DNA of 64,000 nucleotides from Ptychodera flava (Eukaryota; Hemichordata; Enteropneusta; Ptychoderidae): NCBI RefSeq assembly GCF_041260155.1, contig NC_091942.1, positions 14,967,501 to 15,031,500 of the forward strand, read 5' to 3'. Shown piece by piece: positions 57,085 to 64,000 of this stretch (position 1 is its first letter; each line of letters starts with the position of its first letter). The notes under the pieces were generated by a model. It saw only the letters and a program-made list of their open reading frames with translations, ran no database searches and was not told where the DNA came from. The position numbers and the translations under genes were made by a program.

Positions 57085-60000
57085 ACCTTATATTATTGAC
57101 TTCATTCTGCCATCGGTTAAAAGCTATCTGCAAGGCAAAAGTGCATGGAGCTAAAATGATACACTGTATAATTTAACATACTAGTACAAAAGAGAACAGA
57201 ACACCAAACTACACAAAGAACGTAGAAAACGGAATTGTGTAAAAGTCACGCCTTGCCAAAAACACATCAACACTTGCCTTTCTACATCATTATCATTCAC
57301 AAAATGTACCAGGCATACATGTATAATATGCTCAATAATAACTCAATTCAGACCAATTTTTTTCAAAAAACCCTGTACTAATGCCTGTGCAAGAATTAGC
57401 ACAAGAAATTTCAACTGTCTGATTCTACTAATAATAGCTCTATTTCAAAATGTTTATTTTTAATCACTTATAGCTTAATTGTATTGCCTGCAATTAAGCA
57501 TTTTCATACATTATATGCTATCTCATTAACAGGACACCGTCAAGATTTAATCACTTCACAGATCTGTGAAATGATCTTGATGATGTACTCCGACACATCT
57601 AGGCAACACCCAAATCTGAATTGGCTCCTGCTCATGCTTTATTCGCCATCTTTGTACAGGTTACAGCTAGCCACACTTCTGCTACTGTAACGTACGTGAC
57701 CACTTGACCGTAATTCACCACACCTAACACACTCGGCAACCTTCAGATAATACTTCACTTATCCAAGCTGCCCTTAATCTGTGTCTAGCTGATGTTATTG
57801 CCGAAAAACTCTGTTATCATATCTGTTCTTTGCTTTCCACAATTTGAGAAAAACCTACAAAGAAATATTTGAAATGCTCAAATCCCCCATGACGACCATG
57901 GACAGCCTACATGTACAATACAATACAGCCATAAAACTCAATGTTCTGTAGGAAACTACAACCATGGGTCCATTCAGGTATTTTTTTTATTGATTGGTTT
58001 ACTTTAATAACTTAGTAACAGTCATTAAAGGGGAGGGGGTAACCCCCACTTGGTCATGGCACACTTTTCAAGCATCCATACTATTCCATGCATTGATGTT
58101 TACTTTGAAAAATATTGACAGATTTTCAGAGTAGCTGTTAAACTACAAATATCCAACTGTATGGGCCCTCAAACAGAGATTACATAAGGATGTACACAGT
58201 TGCACAAGTTAATTACCAGTCTAATATGTAAGCTATTAAAATTCTGAGAAAAGACAAGCCTGAAAGAGAAACAGAACTAAGTTATTTGTGATTTGGTGCA
58301 AGATAAATTGTGGGTGGCTTTCATAGAAGGATAGAACGTTTTTATATTATTCAAACAACAGATTTCAACAGAAACCCAATAACCTGATACTCTGTCACTG
58401 TTTTGTAAACAAACTACACACATGATGGAATTCAGCACTGTATTAGGAAAAGACCAACTTGGTCTAGCCTGCGGGCATCTAGGGCTTCTTTGGTGGCTAG
58501 TTTTAATAATTAATATTAATGAGATATTTGCTGGCTGCTTGTGCTACCAAAGGGTTGAATGCAATAAAAATTTAGCTTTATAATCAATTTAATATTGATA
58601 CTAAGGAAACCTTATCCAAACAGTCTTAAAATGCAATATTTTCTATAGCTACACATAGACAATAGAGTGGGACCCTCCATTATACTGTCCATGAGCTGCC
58701 ACAGTTTTTTTTCAATTTTACAAGCAACATCAAATTTAAAGAGGCATATTACTAGTGAGAATACACATTGTTTCAACCAATTACATTCAATGAAAAACAA
58801 TCTTTTGCCAGGTGTGAATCAAATAGGTACACACATACAAAAATAAGTGTGCTTCGTCAAGGAATATTGTCCCTTCAATCAAAACATCCCTGCTTCAAAG
58901 TATAGTGATCCAACAGTGATTGGAGACAATCTGACGAACTATAACTTGAACATTGGGAGGGGCTAAGGAAGTTCTGCAATATTTCAGTACTATAACTCAA
59001 ATTAATGTCGCTGAATGACTAATATCTCATGGTGCATGAATGAGAAAATCATAGAGGTCAAAATAAATGGTTCTACCAAGACATGTGGCCAAGGGGAGAA
59101 AACCGTGCTGTGAAATGTTCCATTTGTTACTATCATGCAGTTTGAATCTACAATTTCAGAAGTGTTCAGAGATACAAGATCAAGGCGGCAAGAAACTCTG
59201 TAGACTGTTACAGGACATGCCTCAGTTGTATGAGCCAGAACTTGCAATAAATTCCTAGTACCTGTAGAAAAGCGTGCATGTTAAACTCTTATGCACAACA
59301 TATTGAAAGGCCTCTGACAAGCTAATGAATTAACACATGTCAAAACCTTCAGGTCATATTGCCAATGCTGACTTCACTTATTTCAATTTCATAAACTTTT
59401 CGATGTTATTGTAACTCTGTTGCATTTCATGGAAATGGATCAATGGATCCATTCAAGTGAGTATTCATTTGTCAGAGATGGAATGGTGGACAGACGTAAT
59501 ACCTGTTGATTTATCTGTTTGCTGAGCAGAACAAAGAAAGTTCTGAGGCAGTTCGCAGAGACGAAAGCCAAACGGAAGTCAAGCAAGCGAGCTGTTGTAT
59601 GTACCGCAAGCGATGACCTATTTACGGTGGCTGATAAAAATCTTTTCTGGAAGATATATAATTAAAAGATAAGGAGAGAAAATCCTATGCTGTATGATTT
59701 TGAGACAAAATGGTTATGTTGCTTGTATAGCATGGTGAGAGATGAGTGCATGCATTTACTGTTGGCCGCCAGGAATGGCCTCCACGTAGGAGGAGTGTAC
59801 CTCTATGCTCTGACCCAAGGAAAGGTCATGCCACTTCGGGGTAAAACGAGCTTCTGTGCTGGTTGCCAGTTATGAATTCACAAATGTTCTGATCTGCAGG
59901 AAGTCAGAGTGTCAGACGCAGACTTCGATTATCAGAATTCTTTTTTTCGTATTTCTGCTGAACTTTGTCATGTTGGAATGATGAATGACTGTCAACTATT

Positions 60001-60893
60001 TTCTTTTCCAAACAAAAGGTCTGCAGATTACCATCAGATCTGGTGATTTGCTAGGCATGGTAAGAATCTGGAATTTGGCCAAACTGATATCGAAAAGCAT
60101 GAAAGAAAATGAGTGACTAAAATTGCAGAGGCAAAAAGAACTGAATGAGAATGATTCAACTGTCACACATTGAAAGAAAAAAAACATTACATTTATTTTT
60201 CTGGAAATAATGATTGCCACTTAGCGTACGCAAAGACTGACCACAAAAGAAAAGTGTGGATTTATTATAGAAACTTCCCCATTAATTTCACTCAAGTAGA
60301 CAAACACTTCAACTACTGACTTACACTGAATGATGGGCTCCACAGAAGCATCATGCTTAAAATAGGAAGGAGACTTATTTAACCAGCACCTTTCAACGGA
60401 ACAGGAACTCCTCTTTTCTTGGATTTTTGTGACCTGTTCACCCCCAATTTCTTGTATTACAGGTCCACAACTCATCATTGACAACACTGGGTTTGGGTGA
60501 AACCATGGCGGTGGCCGGGTTAAAAAGTATTAGTAGCGTCTTCAAAGAAATGGGATTAAATTAATGACATTATTCTCCAGACTGACTGTTCCATTGTTTA
60601 GACAAAAATATTATGGTTTTCAGAGACAATGGATGCAGTAGCCACTGTACACACACTTTAAAAGTGAGTGTGTGGTATTTCTGTTAAAACCCTAAATACC
60701 TAATTGTCGAAACTGCCATTGTATGGGGGATTACTACCTGTAACTTAGCTGGCAAAATCCTATTATATCCAAAACTGAAGATATTTGTCTCTTAGAACCT
60801 CTTAGAGAAGGATTCTTTCAATCTGTAGAAAGGACCCACTGATGCCTGATTATGTTTTGGTACACACAGTATTATCTGATATTCAGTGAGCAT
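57085..60893. other. Intergenic, no gene recognised
   Basis: AT-rich. Short frames at 59687-59875, 58612-58800, 60221-60487 and others are unrecognised. The 59530-59640 stretch is slightly CpG-richer. Confidence 0.4.
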
Positions 60894-61117
60894 TTAACGC
60901 TTTGAGCTCGAAAGTCAATTTTTGTCGCTTATATAAAATATATACTTGTCAATTTTTGTCAGATTTTTGCCCAAATGTTGGTGAAAAACTGTAGCCAATG
61001 AAATGTGTTGTCCATTTGGTCCACAATTATCAAAAATTTTCAGAAAAATTCATAAAAAATTGGTAAAATGCTGCATCAAAATTTTGGTGGGAAAAATTAC
61101 AGCACTCAAAGGGTTAA
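60894..61117. mobile_element. MITE family A, copy 4
   Basis: Bounded by TTAA (60894-60897 and 61114-61117). Ends TTAACGCTTTGAGCTC and GCACTCAAAGGGTTAA. The interior has 'cagatttttgcccaaatgttgg', 'gaaatgtgttgtccatttggtcc' and 'attttggtgggaaaaattaca'. It is the best preserved right terminus of the family. Confidence 0.8.
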
Positions 61118-63387
61118 CATGATATTAAAAGAATGAGAGGAGTAAAGATGGATTAAATATTTTGAAACATTTCTCAAAAAACAATACTCCATTGTTTCCA
61201 ATTCTTAACCGTGGAAATATCGATCTCGAAGTCACACATAAAGCTTCATTTAAAGGTGCAGGTTTTTATCAGTTTTACCTCTAAAAATATTGATCGACTT
61301 GACCAATGTGCAAAGGAGAACAAAGGATTAAAATCCTATAAAACCATTGATGTAAACAACCACTAATGTGAACGCCTGGATTTGAAGATTGGCGTTTTAA
61401 TGACCTATCATTTAAAATGTAATAAATATGCAAATTGTGTATACTTGTATAGAGCAAGCCGACTGAACACAAACGTCTGGTGGTGGACCCTACAATGCAA
61501 ATGCATGAATGAACAGGTCAGATTTACGTATTTTGATGAAACAACCACCTGTTGAATGCAGATCTTAAAAAGTAATATTGAAGGAAAAAAAATACAAAAT
61601 GAAGATGATTTGTGACTGGTGCAAGAAAGCCAAGACAAAGAATATGGTTTGTGACTGGTGCAACAAGACAAAGAGAATGGCTTTATAACTACTGCATAGG
61701 CAAACTGGACACGACAACCACACCTGAAAGACAAAAGACAATCACCATAGGTAAACAAAATGGCACTACTGATACGGTACACATACTTATGGTACACAAC
61801 ACAACCACACCTAAGCCAAACCATAAGACCATTTCAGGTCACTTTTATATTTCATGAATTTTTATCTGGATGTTATACAGACACAGTTTGATGATATAAG
61901 AAAAAGCATTTCAAAACAGAACTTTTTAACTTTATAAATTTTAGTCCTATATTTTTAACAATGAGATTTCTTGATGGGAAGAGACAGCATCAGCATATCA
62001 GGCGACTCTATGAACAGTTCAAGGACTTGTACCCTAGATATTATCTAATGGGGCACTTTATCCTAATCCTGTCCCTAATGTAAGACCACACAGTTGATGG
62101 AAACTATCTTGGTGGTAACTGTCCAGGGGGATGAGGGTAGGGCCACGGGGTGACTGTCTGACACCAGACACCCTTTACATGTTTAAATCACACCAATTCC
62201 ACTAAATATGGCTGACATATCAGCAAGCATATTGGATCTATCTCCTCTGTATCAAAAGCTGATTACACTCCATATGGAAATTTTGATGTGTGGAAAAAAT
62301 CTCTCAGAAACTGCCCAGAGCTACACACAGCCACCTATAAAAGCAATGCGAGGCCAACAGCAGTAGAGAATTTCCTGGTTTTTGAATGGGATATATCTCT
62401 TCTTTACAATACTGTCTGAATATACAGTATTATTGTAACTGAATACACATGCATTGCTTGTTTTTCAAAAGATGAAACTTGTATAGGAGCAGTAAACACC
62501 CAAAATATATGTGGTCAATACACACCTTATCTGAAATTTTTTTTTCAAAAACTCACATTTTACACTATGAGTAGTTCGTTTTGCAGGCTTTCCTGTAAAC
62601 ACATCATCCTTTATGAAGGAAAGCACTGAATAGGAACTGTACACAAAGACCAGTCAACACTGTCTAACATTCTTAGGTGCACCATCATCCATCCGAAGGA
62701 CGAGGCCAGAACGCGACCACATTAAGAAGACACACTTGCATGAATAACAGCATTCAGAAAGTAGGCTGTCTACCTGTATAAACAAAGGACTTGGAAGGGA
62801 ATTTACCCCCTGTCGATGTCACACACAGGTGAAGTTCCTAGCTGCAAGGCATGGGGTCATGCATGATTTGGTTTTGAAAAACAAATCATTCAAAGCTTCT
62901 AAATAAAACAGCCTTGTACCTGGAGATCATTTTCAAGCTGAGACACCTGCTATGGTGGACGTGGAGTCTACTGGGAAAGTCTTAGACAAAGGGATGTGAT
63001 ATTGACTGCAGAACAGGACACACGACAAACATCAAGTTCACCTTAGTCTTGTGAAATACTCATATAGATATCAGCATGTGTATGAATCAAACTGAAACTA
63101 ATAGTCATATTGGAAAGAATTAGTCAAAGCGGAATATGAATGAGATTTGAAAGATGCACGCCATTGCTGAACTTTGATGATTGATAAAAAGAATATGCCA
63201 AATTATTCAATTCTAGATTTATAAGCAAAAAGGATCGTATACACTTCATGAAAATGCACGACATGTGAACATATTCGGCTCACTTCAAGTTTGAAACAGT
63301 GCTGCTGTTTTTAAGACAAATCAGAATATTGAGGGAAATCAGGAAGTGAGAGTGCACAAGTAAAAACAACTCAGCCTTTTATCAGAC
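61118..63387. other. Intergenic, no gene recognised
   Basis: Contains a short tandem repeat at 61609-61680. The 138-codon minus-strand frame at 61408-61824 crosses that repeat and has no family resemblance. Confidence 0.4.
61609..61680. repeat. Two-copy tandem repeat
   Basis: 'tttgtgactggtgcaa.aa...caagacaaag' is present twice, about 38 bp apart, followed by ATGG in each. Confidence 0.7.
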
Positions 63388-63469
63388 TTAACCCCTTTAG
63401 GCTAGACTTTTTGGTTACATGCCATTACCCCTATGGTATATATAGGGGGTTCAGGTCTGAGAGTGTTAA
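63388..63469. mobile_element. Short TTAA-ended repeat
   Basis: Begins TTAACCCCTTTAGGCTAGAC and ends 'gagagtgttaa'. A small palindrome around 'cccctatggtatatatagggg' lies inside. It may be a relative of family A. Confidence 0.3.
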
Positions 63470-63479
63470 TGTAGAACAC

Positions 63480-63820
63480 AACTCGCGACTGAAATATTTA
63501 AACTCTTGCTCAAACTTTCCTCAAGGAAACGTTTACACAGTCCTCTTTCAAAATCCAGAATGAAAATCAGAGGCCAGCATGCAAAATCTGGTACTATAGA
63601 AACAAACTCTTTACCTAAACTTTACCCATATTTGAAATTCAAAATGGCTGCTATGCCTATGTTAACTCTATGGGAAAAAAAACATGAAGTTTTTGATTTT
63701 TGCAAAACCAAGACATTTAAAGGCTCGTTTTACTTCACATGTTTCAAAACACTACAATCAAGAAGCCTACCATCAAAGTATGGTGAAAATCTGAGGGTTT
63801 GATATGTTCTTGAGGTAGCG
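63480..63820. mobile_element. MITE family B, copy 4
   Basis: Shares 'tttgctcaaactttcctcaagg', 'ctttcaaaatccagaatgaaaatcag', 'tttgaaattcaaaatggctgc' and 'atgttaactctatggg' with copy 2, in the same orientation. It ends near 'cttgaggtagcg'. The 98-codon frame at 63506-63802 is this repeat, not a gene. The termini are worn. Confidence 0.7.
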
Positions 63821-64000
63821 GCGTCTCCACCTCATCTGCTGAAAATGTCAAGGCGGTTTATCATACACTCTCTTGTTACTATATATTACCTACATAAGCA
63901 CAGTATATCTGAATTTAGGTTCATGTACCATATATCAGTAATTTTTTAGTGTTGGAAACTACCACTGATGTCATCACTAACTAATCCTTGTACAAACACA
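63821..64000. other. Window end, no gene recognised
   Basis: Short AT-rich tail without recognisable features. Confidence 0.4.

Noticed and set aside
59687-59875. 62-codon frame with HLLLAARNGLHVGG
   Set aside because: It faintly recalls an ankyrin unit but is on the strand opposite to USH1G, short, and lacks splice signals in the right phase.
61408-61824. 138-codon minus-strand frame
   Set aside because: It crosses a short tandem repeat, is low in complexity and rich in Cys/Ser/Phe, and shows no family resemblance or splice context.
62790-62840. Possible micro-exon of USH1G (acceptor TTGCAG, donor GGTAAAT, phase compatible)
   Set aside because: The 11 codons do not resemble the expected residues before the conserved GDPDKCD, and sites of this quality arise often by chance.
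1-64000. CRISPR arrays, rRNA, tRNA, bacterial operons, LTR or other virus-like elements
   Set aside because: None could be recognised by eye. The tandem repeats lack the spacer pattern of CRISPR, and no cloverleaf, capsid, integrase or protease-type signature was seen.

Overview
This looks like nuclear DNA of an AT-rich invertebrate animal. Spliced genes with GT-AG introns are spread thinly among MITEs, minisatellite-bearing elements and LINE remnants, and nothing bacterial or viral was recognised. The repeat style and the gene set fit a marine invertebrate, perhaps a non-vertebrate deuterostome such as a hemichordate or echinoderm. That placement is inference and weak.

Four host genes can be supported. 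(1) Positions 11369 down to 3699 on the minus strand hold a complete four-exon HAPSTR1 (C16orf72) orthologue of 277 codons, with all splice sites and phases consistent. (2) and (3) Positions 15810-16412 and 28217-28795 on the plus strand hold two paralogous intronless-CDS genes for roughly 190-200-residue proteins with two membrane helices. They resemble SLATT proteins, the predicted membrane effectors of CD-NTase/SLOG-type immune systems. They sit in two arms of an old direct duplication (about 13.75-17.9 kb and 25.7-31.2 kb). Each arm carries a matching putative first exon, promoter motif, intron and 3' region. (4) Positions 44082 down to 42936 on the minus strand hold the large terminal exon of a USH1G/SANS-type scaffold gene, with ankyrin repeats, a coiled coil, a SAM domain and a C-terminal PDZ ligand. 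Its N-terminal exon was not found, so it may lie far upstream or outside the window.

The rest is non-coding as far as I can see. From 1 to 3.4 kb there is a tandem-repeat array and a 406-bp TA-flanked MITE. The HAPSTR1 introns carry a 1.3-kb element built of about 145-bp monomers and a TTAA-flanked MITE. From 18 to 25 kb there are a long tetranucleotide microsatellite, fold-backs and diverged tandem repeats. From 26.9 to 27.9 kb a 990-bp inverted-repeat element with a 5-bp target duplication sits in the putative intron of the second SLATT-like gene. From 29.6 to 33.5 kb there are two LINE 3' ends. From 33.8 to 64 kb two recurrent MITE families, several long hairpins, a GC-richer promoter-like patch near 54 kb and nuclear-receptor-like half-site clusters are scattered through sequence with no recognisable genes.

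The most noteworthy content is the tandem pair of SLATT-like genes. The HAPSTR1 upstream region and both SLATT-like first exons also share a Staf/ZNF143-type promoter motif, which suggests that all three are driven by broadly active promoters.
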